Shown here: piece after piece, positions 44,448 through 54,261 of the stretch | Layout of the letters: each line of letters opens with the position of its first letter | Numbering within the stretch: position 1 is the first letter of the stretch | Assembly: GCF_001050035.1 (NCBI RefSeq) | Contig: NZ_CVTA01000065.1 | Span: 1-64,000, forward strand | Origin: Mycolicibacterium komanii | GTDB lineage: Bacteria > Actinomycetota > Actinomycetes > Mycobacteriales > Mycobacteriaceae | Reading direction: 5' to 3' | DNA length: 64,000 nucleotides | Notes under the pieces: generated by a model | What the model was told of the DNA's origin: nothing | What the model saw: only the letters and a program-made list of their open reading frames with translations | Database searches by the model: none | Translations under genes and position numbers: made by a program

Positions 44448-44819
44448 TCAGGCGTACGGCGGCGGCGGCGGAGGCGGCGGCGCGGCGTCCGGCGGTAGGC
44501 CCTGCGGGGCGAACCGCCAGTTGTCGGGGTTCTTCGGCGAGTAGACGACCGGGAACAGTTGGCCCATCGTCGGCCAGTCGTCGACGTCCACCTCGAGGCG
44601 CTGGTACACGACGTGCTCGTTGACCGTGGGGCCGTTGATGACGCCGGTGATCGTGACGTACTGCGGCCCGGTGACGTCAGTCGGCCGTGGGCTGACGCCG
44701 GTGACCAGCAGCTGACCCGAGGGCCAGTCGGTCGGGGCACCGCGGCGGCGCATCAGCATCGGCCGGGCCAGCAGCACCAGCGCACCGACCAGCAGCAGTA
44801 TCACCGCGAATTCCCACAT
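44448..44819 (-). CDS. single-pass membrane protein, unknown function
   Basis: 123 residues from the ATG of [20 protein letters not shown]; the long frame upstream is antisense to hisN. One N-terminal helix (about 2-19) is followed by a small beta domain ([65 protein letters not shown]) and a poly-Pro tail. The beta part resembles small mycobacterial membrane proteins that face the cytoplasm or periplasm, but no function is known. Its stop abuts the fprA stop; it is divergent from hisN. Confidence 0.8.
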   Translation of the reverse strand: MWEFAVILLLVGALVLLARPMLMRRRGAPTDWPSGQLLVTGVSPRPTDVTGPQYVTITGVINGPTVNEHVVYQRLEVDVDDWPTMGQLFPVVYSPKNPDNWRFAPQGLPPDAAPPPPPPPPYA

Positions 44820-44842
44820 CCCGACATGGTAGGACGACAGGC

Positions 44843-45634
44843 ATGGATTCCACGCCGAGCGAGGCGAGCGATCTGGGACTGGCGCTTGCCCTGGCCGACG
44901 AATCGGACGCCAGGACGATGGCCCGCTTCGGCGCGGTGGACCTCGTCGTCGAGACCAAACCCGACCTGACGCCCGCCACGGATGCCGACCTCGAGGTCGA
45001 GTCGATGATCCGGCAGCGACTCGAACGGGAGCGCCCGAACGATTCGGTGTTCGGCGAGGAGTTCGGCGGGACGAAGGAATTCGTGGGCAGGCAGTGGGTC
45101 GTCGACCCGATCGACGGGACCAAGAACTTCGTGCGCGGAGTGCCGGTGTGGGCGACGCTGATCGCGTTGTTGCACGACGGCGTTCCTGTACTCGGCGTCG
45201 TAAGTGCGCCCGCGCTGCAACGACGGTGGTGGGCGGTGGCCGGCCGGGGCGCGTTCGCGCGGGTGAGCGGACAGGCGGAGCGACGGTTGACCGTGTCGAA
45301 GGTCGACGACCTCGGCTCGGCGAGCCTGGCGTTCTCCAGCCTCTCGGGCTGGGCCGACCGCGGTATCCGCGACCGGTTCGTCGCGCTGACCGACGCCGTG
45401 TGGCGGGTGCGCGGCTATGGCGACTTCTACAACTACTGCCTCGTCGCGGAGGGCGCCGTCGACATCGCGATGGAGCCCGAAGTGTCGACGTGGGACCTGG
45501 CGCCACTCGACATCCTGGTGCGCGAGGCCGGGGGCCGGTTCACCAACCTCGACGGCGAGGACGGACCTCACGGCGGCAGCGCGGTCGCGACCAACGGCCT
45601 GCTACACGATGAGGTTCTCCGTCGGCTGCTGTGA
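44843..45634 (+). CDS. hisN: histidinol-phosphatase, inositol-monophosphatase fold
   Basis: 263 residues. The metal-binding motifs of the family are GEE at 71-73, DPIDGT at 88-93 ([14 protein letters not shown]) and [17 protein letters not shown] near residue 215. In mycobacteria this member (Rv3137) is the HisN-type histidinol-phosphatase, removing phosphate from L-histidinol phosphate with Mg2+. Position immediately before fadE24 matches M. tuberculosis. A broader inositol-phosphatase activity cannot be excluded from sequence. Confidence 0.9.
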   Translation: MDSTPSEASDLGLALALADESDARTMARFGAVDLVVETKPDLTPATDADLEVESMIRQRLERERPNDSVFGEEFGGTKEFVGRQWVVDPIDGTKNFVRGVPVWATLIALLHDGVPVLGVVSAPALQRRWWAVAGRGAFARVSGQAERRLTVSKVDDLGSASLAFSSLSGWADRGIRDRFVALTDAVWRVRGYGDFYNYCLVAEGAVDIAMEPEVSTWDLAPLDILVREAGGRFTNLDGEDGPHGGSAVATNGLLHDEVLRRLL

Positions 45635-45646
45635 GTTCGACAACAA

Positions 45647-45690
45647 CTTACTGAGGAGTCAGTTCCGATACCTTACTCTGGAGTCAGTTC
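45647..45690. promoter_or_regulatory. direct-repeat operator candidate upstream of fadE24
   Basis: Two near-identical 19-mers, CTTACTGAGGAGTCAGTTC at 45647-45665 and CTTACTCTGGAGTCAGTTC at 45672-45690, are spaced 25 bp apart. The first includes the inverted repeat ACTGA-N4-TCAGT. They end 41 nt before the fadE24 ATG. Likely binding sites for a dimeric (TetR-type) regulator; the regulator is unknown. Confidence 0.6.
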
Positions 45691-45730
45691 GACGAGTTCG
45701 GACGTCCCCAATCAAAGCGAGGCAGTCGAA

Positions 45731-47134
45731 ATGAGCAAGAACCTGCCGTCGAAAAACGGATCCAAGCCCAAGCGAAGCGGCAAGGAAAGCGCCGTCGGCT
45801 TGAAGAAACACAAGCGATCGGCGACCGATCTCGGGCTCGCACTGGTCACTCCCCTGGTCGGTCAGGAGTTTCTCGATCGTCACAACCTGCGCGACCCGCT
45901 CAACCGCGGCTTGAAGTACGGCGTCAAGCAGGTCTTCTCCGTCGCGGGTGCGGCCAGCCGGCAGTTCAAGCGCGTCTCGGGTAACCAAAGCGGCCCGACC
46001 CGGCTGAAGAAGAGCGGATCGGACTACTTCGATCTCACCCCCGACGCCGAACAGCAGATGATCGTCGAGACGGTCGGCGAGTTCGCCGATGAAGTCATCC
46101 GCCCCGCGGCGCGTGAGGCCGACGAGGCGGCGGACTACCCCGTCGACCTCGTGACCAAGGCATCCGAGCTCGGCATCACCGCGATCAACGTGCCCGAGGA
46201 CTTCGAGGGCATCGCCGCGCACCGCGCCGCCGTGACCAACGTCCTGGTCGCCGAGGCACTCGCATACGGCGACATGGGCCTCGCGCTGCCGATCCTGGCT
46301 CCCGCGGGCGTCGCATCGGCGCTCACGCATTGGGGCAGCGCCGACCAGCAGGCCACCTACCTCAAGGAGTTCGCGGGCGAGAACGTCCCGCAGTCGTGTG
46401 TGGCGATCGCCGAACCCCGCCCGCTGTTCGATCCGACGGCGTTGAAGACCACGGCCGTGCGGACGCCGAGCGGGTACCGCCTCGACGGTGTCAAGTCGTT
46501 GGTGCCGGCGGCCGCGAACGCCGAATTGTTCATCGTCGCAGCGCAGCTCAACGGTAAGCCCGCGCTGTTCATCGTCGAATCGTCATCGAAGGGACTCAGC
46601 GTCACGCCCGACCCGGGTATGGGCATCCGCGGGGCGGCGATCGGCCAGGTGTCGCTCGACGGGGTCACCGTGCCACTGTCGGCGCGCCTCGGCGAAGAGG
46701 AAGCGCCAGCGGTAGAGACAGACCGGATCTACTCGGAGGCGCTCGCGCTGTCTCGGCTCGGTTGGGCAGCGCTGGCCGTCGGAACCTCGCATGCGGTGCT
46801 CGACTACGTCGTCCCGTATGTCAAGGAGCGCCACGCTTTCGGCGAACCGATCGCGCACCGGCAGGCGGTCGCTTTCATGTGCGCGAACATGGCGATCGAG
46901 TTCGACGGTCTGCGCCTGATCACCTGGCGCGGCGCATCGCGGGCCGACCAGGGCCTGCCGTTCGCCCGCGAAGCCGCGCTGGCCAAGCGGCTGGGAACCG
47001 ACAAGGGAATGCAGATCGGCCTGGACGGTGTGCAGCTGCTCGGCGGCCACGGTTACACCAAGGAACACCCCGTCGAGCGCTGGTACCGCGATCTGCGCGC
47101 CATCGGCGTCGCCGAGGGTGTCGTAGTCATCTGA
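45731..47134 (+). CDS. fadE24: acyl-CoA dehydrogenase FadE24
   Basis: 467 residues. A basic N-terminal extension of about 90 residues precedes the acyl-CoA dehydrogenase fold (FADEVIRPAAREADEAADYP; SCVAIAEPRPLFDPT; ERHAFGEPIAHRQAVAFMCANMAIE; LGGHGYTKEHPVERWYRDLRAI). The C-terminus ends AEGVVVI where single-chain enzymes have the catalytic EGT block, so it may form a hetero-oligomer with the next gene, FadE23, which keeps FEGTQQIQ. Gene order hisN-fadE24-fadE23-fadB4 equals Rv3137, Rv3139-Rv3141. In M. tuberculosis these fadE genes are known to respond to isoniazid; the substrate is not settled. Confidence 0.92.
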   Translation: MSKNLPSKNGSKPKRSGKESAVGLKKHKRSATDLGLALVTPLVGQEFLDRHNLRDPLNRGLKYGVKQVFSVAGAASRQFKRVSGNQSGPTRLKKSGSDYFDLTPDAEQQMIVETVGEFADEVIRPAAREADEAADYPVDLVTKASELGITAINVPEDFEGIAAHRAAVTNVLVAEALAYGDMGLALPILAPAGVASALTHWGSADQQATYLKEFAGENVPQSCVAIAEPRPLFDPTALKTTAVRTPSGYRLDGVKSLVPAAANAELFIVAAQLNGKPALFIVESSSKGLSVTPDPGMGIRGAAIGQVSLDGVTVPLSARLGEEEAPAVETDRIYSEALALSRLGWAALAVGTSHAVLDYVVPYVKERHAFGEPIAHRQAVAFMCANMAIEFDGLRLITWRGASRADQGLPFAREAALAKRLGTDKGMQIGLDGVQLLGGHGYTKEHPVERWYRDLRAIGVAEGVVVI

Positions 47135-47157
47135 GTCTTACGAGCGAAAGTCGAACC

Positions 47158-48372
47158 ATGGCAATCAATTTGGAACTGCCGCGCAAGCTCGAGGCGGTCA
47201 TCGAGAAGGCCCATCAGGGTGCCGCGGAGATGCTGCGCCCGATATCCCGCAAGTGGGATCTGCGCGAACACGAGTACCCGGTCGAATTGGACACCCTGGC
47301 CACCCTCTTCGAGGGCATTCAGGACGCGAAGGCGTTCGCGTTCGCGGGCGCCGAGGCGTTCGCCGGTGGGGACGAGCCCAGGGACGTCAACCACAACGGC
47401 GCCAACATGTCGGCCGTGCTCAACGTGATGGAGATCAGTTGGGGCGACGTGGCTTTGATGCTCTCGGTGCCGCGCCAGGGGCTCGGCAACGCCGCGATCT
47501 CCAGCGTCGCCACCCCTGAACAGCTCGAGCGGCTGGGCAAGGACGTGTGGGCCGCGATGGCGATCACCGAACCGGGCTTCGGCTCCGATTCGGCGGCGGT
47601 GTCGACGACGGCGAAGCTCGACGGCGACGAGTACGTGATCAACGGCGAGAAGATCTTCGTCACGGCCGGCTCGCGGGCCACCCACATCGTGGTGTGGGCG
47701 ACGCTGGACAAGTCGCTGGGCCGCGCGGCGATCAAGTCGTTCATCGTGCCGCGCGAACACCCCGGTGTGACGGTCGAACGACTCGAGGACAAGCTCGGCA
47801 TCAAGGCCTCCGACACCGCGGTCATCCGGTTCGACAACGTCCGGATCCCCAAGGAGAACCTGCTTGGCAGCCCGGAGATCCACGTGGAGAAGGGTTTTGC
47901 CGGGGTCATGGAGACCTTCGACAACACCCGGCCCGTCGTCGCCGCGATGGCTGTCGGTATTGCCCGCGCCGCGCTGGAGGAGCTGCGCAAGCTGCTCACC
48001 GAAGCCGGTATCGAAATCTCCTACGACAAGCCGTCGCATGCCCAGAGCGCACCGGCAGCGGAGTTCCTGCGGATGGAATCCGACTGGGAGGCCGCGTATC
48101 TGCTGATGGTGCGCTCGGCGTGGCAGGCCGACAACGACATTCCGAACTCAAAGGAAGCGTCGATGGGCAAGGCGAAGGCCGGCCGGGTGGCCAGTGACAT
48201 CACCCTCAAGGCCGTCGAGCTCGCGGGCACCGTCGGCTACTCCGAGGTGACGCTGCTCGAGAAGTGGGCGCGCGACAGCAAGATCCTCGACATCTTCGAA
48301 GGCACCCAACAGATTCAGCTGCTCGTGGTCGCGCGGCGTCTGCTCGGATTGTCGTCGGCCGAACTGAAGTAA
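47158..48372 (+). CDS. fadE23: acyl-CoA dehydrogenase FadE23
   Basis: 404 residues from the ATG of MAINLELPRKLEAVIEK, 23 nt after the fadE24 stop; the longer upstream frame overlaps fadE24 and is rejected. FAD/substrate blocks: AMAITEPGFGSDSAAVSTTAKLDGD, INGEKIFVTAGSRATHIVVWAT and WARDSKILDIFEGTQQIQLLVVARR, with the catalytic Glu of FEGT. It should oxidise an acyl-CoA to the 2-enoyl-CoA in the cytoplasm, probably as a complex with FadE24. Confidence 0.93.
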   Translation: MAINLELPRKLEAVIEKAHQGAAEMLRPISRKWDLREHEYPVELDTLATLFEGIQDAKAFAFAGAEAFAGGDEPRDVNHNGANMSAVLNVMEISWGDVALMLSVPRQGLGNAAISSVATPEQLERLGKDVWAAMAITEPGFGSDSAAVSTTAKLDGDEYVINGEKIFVTAGSRATHIVVWATLDKSLGRAAIKSFIVPREHPGVTVERLEDKLGIKASDTAVIRFDNVRIPKENLLGSPEIHVEKGFAGVMETFDNTRPVVAAMAVGIARAALEELRKLLTEAGIEISYDKPSHAQSAPAAEFLRMESDWEAAYLLMVRSAWQADNDIPNSKEASMGKAKAGRVASDITLKAVELAGTVGYSEVTLLEKWARDSKILDIFEGTQQIQLLVVARRLLGLSSAELK

Positions 48373-48382
48373 TCCGGGCCCC

Positions 48383-48433
48383 GTTGTGAATCTGACGACG
48401 CAAATCGCGGAAGAGCGTCGCCGGATTCACAAC
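48383..48433. terminator. hairpin between fadE23 and fadB4
   Basis: A 19-bp stem, GTTGTGAATCTGACGACGC at 48383-48401 and its near complement at 48415-48433 (two mismatches), with a 13-nt loop and no T-run. It lies between convergent stops, so a bidirectional, T-tract-free terminator as common in mycobacteria is likely. Confidence 0.65.
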
Positions 48434-48443
48434 CGGCGAGAAT

Positions 48444-49451
48444 CTAGAAGCCGTCGTGTACGACGACGCGGGTGCGGCCGGTGACGCCGCCACCGATGAT
48501 CGTGCGCAGCGTGTGCGGAGCATCCAGAATCGTGACGTCCTTCGTGACGTCCGAGAGATGCTTCGGCTTGAGCTCGCCTTCGAGCTGCTTCCAGATCTCG
48601 CGCCGCGGTCCGATGGCGAGCTGCACGGAGTCGATCCCGGCGAGCGTGACACCGCGCAGGATGAACGGCATCACCGTCGTCGGGAGGTCGGCGGACCGGG
48701 CAAGGCCCGAAATCGCCGCAACGCCGGCGTAATTCAACGTGCTCAACGCATACGCGAGGGTGTCGCCGCCGACGCTGTCGACGACGGCCGCCCATTTCGA
48801 CTTACCGAGCGGGCGGACCTTCTCCCCCTCCTCGGGCAGCCGTCCGATCACCTGGTACGCACCCAGTCCCATCAGATAGTCGTGGGCCTCGGCCTTGCCC
48901 GAGGACGCGATCACCTCGTATCCGAGCCCGGCCAGCAGGTCGACGCTGATGCTGCCGACGCCCCCGGTGGCACCAGTGACCAGCACCGGCCCGTCCTGCG
49001 GCCGTACGCCGTGCGCGCGAATCGCGTTGACGCTCATGGCCGCGGTGAATCCCGCGGTTCCGATGGCGGCGGCCTCGCCCGTCGTCAACCCGCCGAGCTT
49101 GACCACGTAGTCGGCCGGGTAGCGGGCGGTGTCGGCGTACCCGCCGTGCCTGCCGGTGCCGATGTCGTAGCCGTGCGCGACGACCCGGTCACCCGTCGCG
49201 AATTCCGGTGACGACGACGCCGTGACGGTGCCGGCCACGTCGATGCCCGGGATGAGCGGATACGACCGGGCCACACCGCCTTTGGGCGTCACCGCCAAGG
49301 CGTCCTTGTAGTTGATCCCCGAGTACTCGACGGAGATCGTGACCTCGCCCTCGGGCAGAAAGGTGTCGTCGACGACTTCGTGCCGCAGGGAGATCTCTCC
49401 CGCGGAGTCCTGATGTGCGACCAACGCGTTGACTGCGCTCATGGCGCTCAT
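48444..49451 (-). CDS. fadB4: zinc-free MDR-family quinone reductase/acryloyl-CoA-type reductase (FadB4)
   Basis: 335 residues. A GroES-like N-terminal domain (GEVTISVEYSGINYKDALAV) precedes a Rossmann domain with VLVTGATGGVGSISVDLLAGLGYEVIASSGK. Family blocks of the YhdH/AcuI type are present (GTAGFTAAMSVNAIRAHG, LPTTVMPFILRGVTLAGIDSV). No structural zinc cysteines. It uses NADPH to reduce quinones or an enoyl thioester. Position after fadE23 matches Rv3141. The first or the fourth codon may be the start. Confidence 0.9.
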   Translation of the reverse strand: MSAMSAVNALVAHQDSAGEISLRHEVVDDTFLPEGEVTISVEYSGINYKDALAVTPKGGVARSYPLIPGIDVAGTVTASSSPEFATGDRVVAHGYDIGTGRHGGYADTARYPADYVVKLGGLTTGEAAAIGTAGFTAAMSVNAIRAHGVRPQDGPVLVTGATGGVGSISVDLLAGLGYEVIASSGKAEAHDYLMGLGAYQVIGRLPEEGEKVRPLGKSKWAAVVDSVGGDTLAYALSTLNYAGVAAISGLARSADLPTTVMPFILRGVTLAGIDSVQLAIGPRREIWKQLEGELKPKHLSDVTKDVTILDAPHTLRTIIGGGVTGRTRVVVHDGF

Positions 49452-49533
49452 TGTTCACCTGGGCCCACGCGTGCGAGCCGGGGAATGCAAAAGTCCCCGG
49501 GCGCGTGCTGCGCCCGGGGACCCTTGACGTGCC

Positions 49534-50820
<1,287 letters not shown>

Positions 50821-51378
50821 ATGGCACCGGCCCGCACGCCGCGACTGTCTGTCGACGACTGGATCCAGGCCGGTTACGAGATCCTCGCCGAGCAGGGCAT
50901 CAAGGCACTCAAGCTGGACGCGCTGTGCGGGCGCGTCGGCGCCACCAAGGGCAGCTTCTACTGGCATTTCACCGACATGGCCGGCTACCGATCGGCGCTG
51001 GTCCGGGCGTGGGGCGAGGTGCGCGACGACGATCGGCGGCACTTCACGGCGCTGAGCGACCTACCACCACGCGAGCGGCTCTCCCGGATGATGAGCGCGC
51101 TGGTCGACGCCCGGCACCGGACGCTGGAACGGGCGATGCGGGAGTGGGCCCGCACGGATGAGGAGGTCGCCGCGGGCGTGCGCGCCTCGGACCGGCGGGT
51201 TCTCGAGGCCGTCCGGCAGGCGTTCATCGACGACGGGTTCGACCCCGAGGAGGCCGACCTGCGCGCGAACGCGACGTTCGCGGCCGGTATCGGCTTTCTG
51301 CACTTGTCCGGGTCGAAGGCCAGCGCGAAGGCAGCGGCGCGGCGAGAACGGTTCCTCGACATCATGCTCGCGCCTTAG
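50821..51378 (+). CDS. TetR family transcriptional regulator
   Basis: 185 residues from the ATG of MAPARTPRLSVDDWIQAG; the upstream frame is not needed. The HTH is LAEQGIKALKLDALCGRVGATKGSFYWHFTDMAGYRSAL, a very typical TetR recognition helix (TKGSFYWHF). The C-terminal domain is helical (ARHRTLERAMREWARTDEEVAAGV), the type that binds an acyl-CoA or aromatic ligand. The likely target is the palindrome at 51483-51499 before the next gene. Confidence 0.9.
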   Translation: MAPARTPRLSVDDWIQAGYEILAEQGIKALKLDALCGRVGATKGSFYWHFTDMAGYRSALVRAWGEVRDDDRRHFTALSDLPPRERLSRMMSALVDARHRTLERAMREWARTDEEVAAGVRASDRRVLEAVRQAFIDDGFDPEEADLRANATFAAGIGFLHLSGSKASAKAAARRERFLDIMLAP

Positions 51379-51395
51379 TTCTGCGCGCTGGGGCG

Positions 51396-51457
51396 CCGCG
51401 AGCGTGCACAAATTGCCGCGTTTCGGCGGCGTGTCGCCTGCAGACACGCACGCTCGG
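51396..51457. repeat. compound inverted repeat after tetR
   Basis: CCGCGAGCGTGC at 51396-51407 pairs with GCACGCTCGG at 51448-51457. A nested GTGTC/GACAC pair flanks CTGCAG inside. It can form a long hairpin between the tetR stop and the next gene. A CGAGCGTGCACAA segment resembles the hairpin at 60768-60812. Confidence 0.5.
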
Positions 51458-51482
51458 CCCAAAGGGTCGCCGGCCTAGGTTC

Positions 51483-51499
51483 CATACAAAAAAGTATGG
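51483..51499. promoter_or_regulatory. palindromic operator candidate CCATAC-A-run-GTATGG
   Basis: A perfect 6-bp inverted repeat around a short A-run, overlapping the first possible start codon of the next gene and lying about 100 nt after a tetR gene. Good candidate TetR operator. If bound, it would block transcription of the flavoprotein gene. Confidence 0.6.
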
Positions 51500-52686
51500 T
51501 AGCGTCCCGGTCCATGACAGCCGCTTCGGCTCTTCCGCTGGTCGACGCGGATTTCGTCGGCCGGCTCGGCGATCGGGCGGTCGAGGCCGAGCGATTGCGC
51601 CAGTTGCCGCAGGCGACGGTCGACGAGCTTCTGGCATCGGGGGTGACCGACCTGCTGGTGCCCGCGCGGTACGGCGGCATGCAGGCGCCGCTTCCGGCGA
51701 TCTTCGATCCGGTCCGGCGGATGGCGCACGGTTGCGCCTCCAGCGCGTGGACGATCGGCTTCTACATGCTGCACAACTGGATGTTGGCGTTGTTCGACGA
51801 GCGCGCACAGGAGGAGGCGTTCGCGACCCGCCCGTTCCTTGCCCCCGCTCCCCTGGCGCCGACGGGTCGGGGCCTGCCCGTCGATGGCGGCATACGGCTG
51901 AGCGGCCGGTGGTCGTGGGCCACCGGCGTCATGCACGGCAACTGGATCATGGTCGGTGCGCTCTGCGGCCCCGAAGACGATATGGCCGCCATCTATCCCG
52001 CGCTCGCGCTGCTGCCGATCGCAGACGCCGTCATCGACGACGTCTGGCACACCGACGGCATGCGCGCTACCGGTTCGAACGACGTCGTGATCGACGACGT
52101 GTTCGTCCCCGACCACCGGCTGGTCCGGGTCGTCGACATCTACACCGGCACCGCCCCCGGATCGGCGCTGCACGACGCCGACACCTATCGCTGGCCGATG
52201 GTGCCCGCTCTCGCGCTGCTGGCCGCGATGCCTGCCCTGGGCAGCGCCGAACGTGTCGCCGAGATATTCGCCGAGCGGCTCGCGGGACGCGTACTGGCGT
52301 ACGAGGGCGTCATGCAGAGGGACAAGCCGATCGCGCAGGCCCGCCTCGGCGAGGCCGAGGTGCGGCTACGGGCCCTGCGCGGGCTGCTGGCCGACACGAT
52401 CGGCGAGATCGAGACGATCGTCGCCGCCGGCGATGCCGTGCCGAAGCCGGTACGTGGCGCGGCCCGGATGGCGGCCGCGCACATCGTCCACGAATCGCGC
52501 GCGGTGATCGGGCTGCTGCTCGAAGCCTCCGGCGCCAGCGCGCATTTCGTCGACAACCCGCTCCAGCGGATCAAGCGCGACGTCGACGTCGTGGCCGGTC
52601 ATGTCGTCTTCGACTACGACACCAGCCGCGAACTCGCCGGAGCGCTTAGGTTGGGCATGAAGGTGTCACGGACCGCGATGGTGTGA
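51496..52686 (+). CDS. acyl-CoA dehydrogenase-fold flavoprotein (HsaA/DszC-type monooxygenase)
   Basis: 396 residues; MTAASALPLVDADF, six codons in, is a more natural start, because the first ATG is inside the operator palindrome. The fold is the group D flavin monooxygenase type: LVPARYGGMQAPLPAIFDPVRRMAHGCASSAWTIGF, then LSGRWSWATGVMHGNWIMVGAL, and a four-helix C-terminus with RIKRDVDVVAGHVVFDYDTSREL. The catalytic Glu of dehydrogenases is absent, which fits an oxygen-using reduced-flavin hydroxylase needing a partner reductase. The substrate is probably aromatic or steroid-like. Confidence 0.85.
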   Translation: MVASRSMTAASALPLVDADFVGRLGDRAVEAERLRQLPQATVDELLASGVTDLLVPARYGGMQAPLPAIFDPVRRMAHGCASSAWTIGFYMLHNWMLALFDERAQEEAFATRPFLAPAPLAPTGRGLPVDGGIRLSGRWSWATGVMHGNWIMVGALCGPEDDMAAIYPALALLPIADAVIDDVWHTDGMRATGSNDVVIDDVFVPDHRLVRVVDIYTGTAPGSALHDADTYRWPMVPALALLAAMPALGSAERVAEIFAERLAGRVLAYEGVMQRDKPIAQARLGEAEVRLRALRGLLADTIGEIETIVAAGDAVPKPVRGAARMAAAHIVHESRAVIGLLLEASGASAHFVDNPLQRIKRDVDVVAGHVVFDYDTSRELAGALRLGMKVSRTAMV

Positions 52687-53090
52687 CCGAAGGGGTAACC
52701 ATGGCCGAGGACTTGCGCGATCGAGTCACCAAGCTGTTCCAGAAGAACGTCGCCAACCGGGTGATGCGGCATCTGCCGTTCCAGACATTGCTGGAGACGA
52801 CGGGCCGCAAATCCGGCCAACCCCGCCGCACCCCGCTCGGCGGTCGCCGCGTCGGCAACGAGTTCTGGTTCGTCTCCGAATTCGGCGAAAACTCGCAATA
52901 CGTGAAGAACATTAAGGCCAATCCTGCGGTGCGAGTTCGACTGAACGGCAAGTGGCACAAGGGAAACGCACACATCGTCGCGGACGACGACCCGCATGAG
53001 CGGTTGCGTTCGCTGCCGCAGTTCAACAGTTTCGGGGTGCGGACCTTCGGCACGAATCTGCTGACCATCCGGGTCGATCTCGAGGATTGA
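52683..53090 (+). CDS. deazaflavin (F420)-dependent nitroreductase-family protein
   Basis: 135 residues from the overlapping GTG, or 129 from the ATG of MAEDLRDRV. It is a Ddn/FDOR-type split-barrel: LLETTGRKSGQPRRTPLGGRRVGNEFWFVSEFGENSQYVKNIKANPAVRVRLNGKWHKG. The block G.KSG..R.TPL contacts F420. It could act as reductase, or as an F420-linked oxidoreductase, next to the monooxygenase-type gene; the 4-nt overlap (GTGA) shows coupling. Confidence 0.9.
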   Translation: MTEGVTMAEDLRDRVTKLFQKNVANRVMRHLPFQTLLETTGRKSGQPRRTPLGGRRVGNEFWFVSEFGENSQYVKNIKANPAVRVRLNGKWHKGNAHIVADDDPHERLRSLPQFNSFGVRTFGTNLLTIRVDLED

Positions 53091-53106
53091 CTCCCACCGT
53101 AGGTAA

Positions 53107-53126
53107 AACTAAAGTCAGTTTTAGTT
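53107..53126. promoter_or_regulatory. palindromic operator candidate before the catabolic operon
   Basis: A perfect inverted repeat AACTAAA-N6-TTTAGTT overlapping a second one, AAAACT-N6-AGTTTT. It is located 29 nt upstream of the first gene of the 53155-60762 cluster. The tetR gene inside the cluster (57568) is the obvious candidate regulator. Confidence 0.65.
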
Positions 53127-53154
53127 CTGGGCGTCCGGCCCGCCGTCACCGTCG

Positions 53155-54261
53155 ATGGAGCGAACCATGGAATCGTTTGTCCACCTGCGCAAAGGCCGCA
53201 CCCCCAAGCGCCTGCACGCCGACCTGGACGGTTTGAAGGACGACGAACTCGGCCGCGGCGGATTCGTCGGCCGCACCGCGAACATCTACCGACGGCACGA
53301 TCCGACCGCATACCGGGCGTCTGGCCCGCTGCGCCCGCTCGACGTGATGACCAGCGAGCTCAAACCGAGTGACACCACCGATCCCTCGGGCACACCGCTG
53401 CTGCTCTTCAGCAACCAGGACTGCCGGATCTCGCTGAGCCGGCGCAGCGACGAGATGCCGTTCTACGTACGGCACGTCGACGGCGACCTGTTGTCGTTCG
53501 TCCACCGCGGGACGGGTCTGCTCGAGACCGAGTTCGGCCCGCTGCGTTACCGCGAAGGCGACTGGATCTACATGCCGAAGGCGACGACATGGCGCCAGAT
53601 CCCCGACGCCGAGACCACGCTGCTGATGATCGAGGCCACCGACGAGTTCCGCGTTCCGCCGCCGGGACCGCTGGGCAGACACTTCCCGTTCGACCCGTCA
53701 CAGGCCACGGTGCCCGACCCGCAGCCGATCGACGATGACGGTCGTGCCGAATACGAGGTCCGCCTCATCCATGAAGGCGGCCCGACATCGCTGTTCTACC
53801 AACACAATCCGATGGACGTCGAGGGATGGCGCGGCGACAACTTCCCGTTCACCTTCAACATCGCCGACTACAACGTGATCGCCAGTGAGAGCGTGCACCT
53901 ACCCCCGACCGTGCACCTGTTCATGCAGGCGACGGGCGTTGCGGTGATGAACTTCCTGCCCCGGCCCGCCGAGAGCGTGCCCGGCACCGAGCGTCCGCCG
54001 TGGTATCACCGCAACGTCGACTACGACGAGGTCTCCTTCTTCCACGGCGGTGACCTGTTCGGCATCCCGATGCCGCCCGGTCTCGTCAGCCACGCCCCGC
54101 AGGGTGTACACCACGGCGCACCCGAGAAGGCGCGCGAGCGGGCGCGGCGCAAGTTCGACGAACAGGACCGCGTTGGCTGGTACGTCATCTCCGTCGACAC
54201 CACCAGGCGACTGACGCCGTCGGCCGAGGTGCTGGCGAACGACCTGGGGCAGCACTCGTGA
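53155..54261 (+). CDS. homogentisate 1,2-dioxygenase-like cupin protein
   Basis: 368 residues; a start at MESFVHLRKG, four codons in, is possible. The protein has the two-cupin layout of the homogentisate dioxygenase family. The N-terminal cupin has DGDLLSFVHRGTGLLETEFGPLRYREGDWIYMPKATTW. The C-terminal cupin has PPTVHLFMQATGVAVMNFLP, NVDYDEVSFFHGG, and SHAPQGVHHGAPE with His residues that would hold iron. It should open an aromatic ring such as homogentisate or a gentisate-like compound, but this shorter branch is often of unknown substrate. It is the first gene of the operon; its stop overlaps the next start. Confidence 0.85.
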   Translation: MERTMESFVHLRKGRTPKRLHADLDGLKDDELGRGGFVGRTANIYRRHDPTAYRASGPLRPLDVMTSELKPSDTTDPSGTPLLLFSNQDCRISLSRRSDEMPFYVRHVDGDLLSFVHRGTGLLETEFGPLRYREGDWIYMPKATTWRQIPDAETTLLMIEATDEFRVPPPGPLGRHFPFDPSQATVPDPQPIDDDGRAEYEVRLIHEGGPTSLFYQHNPMDVEGWRGDNFPFTFNIADYNVIASESVHLPPTVHLFMQATGVAVMNFLPRPAESVPGTERPPWYHRNVDYDEVSFFHGGDLFGIPMPPGLVSHAPQGVHHGAPEKARERARRKFDEQDRVGWYVISVDTTRRLTPSAEVLANDLGQHS

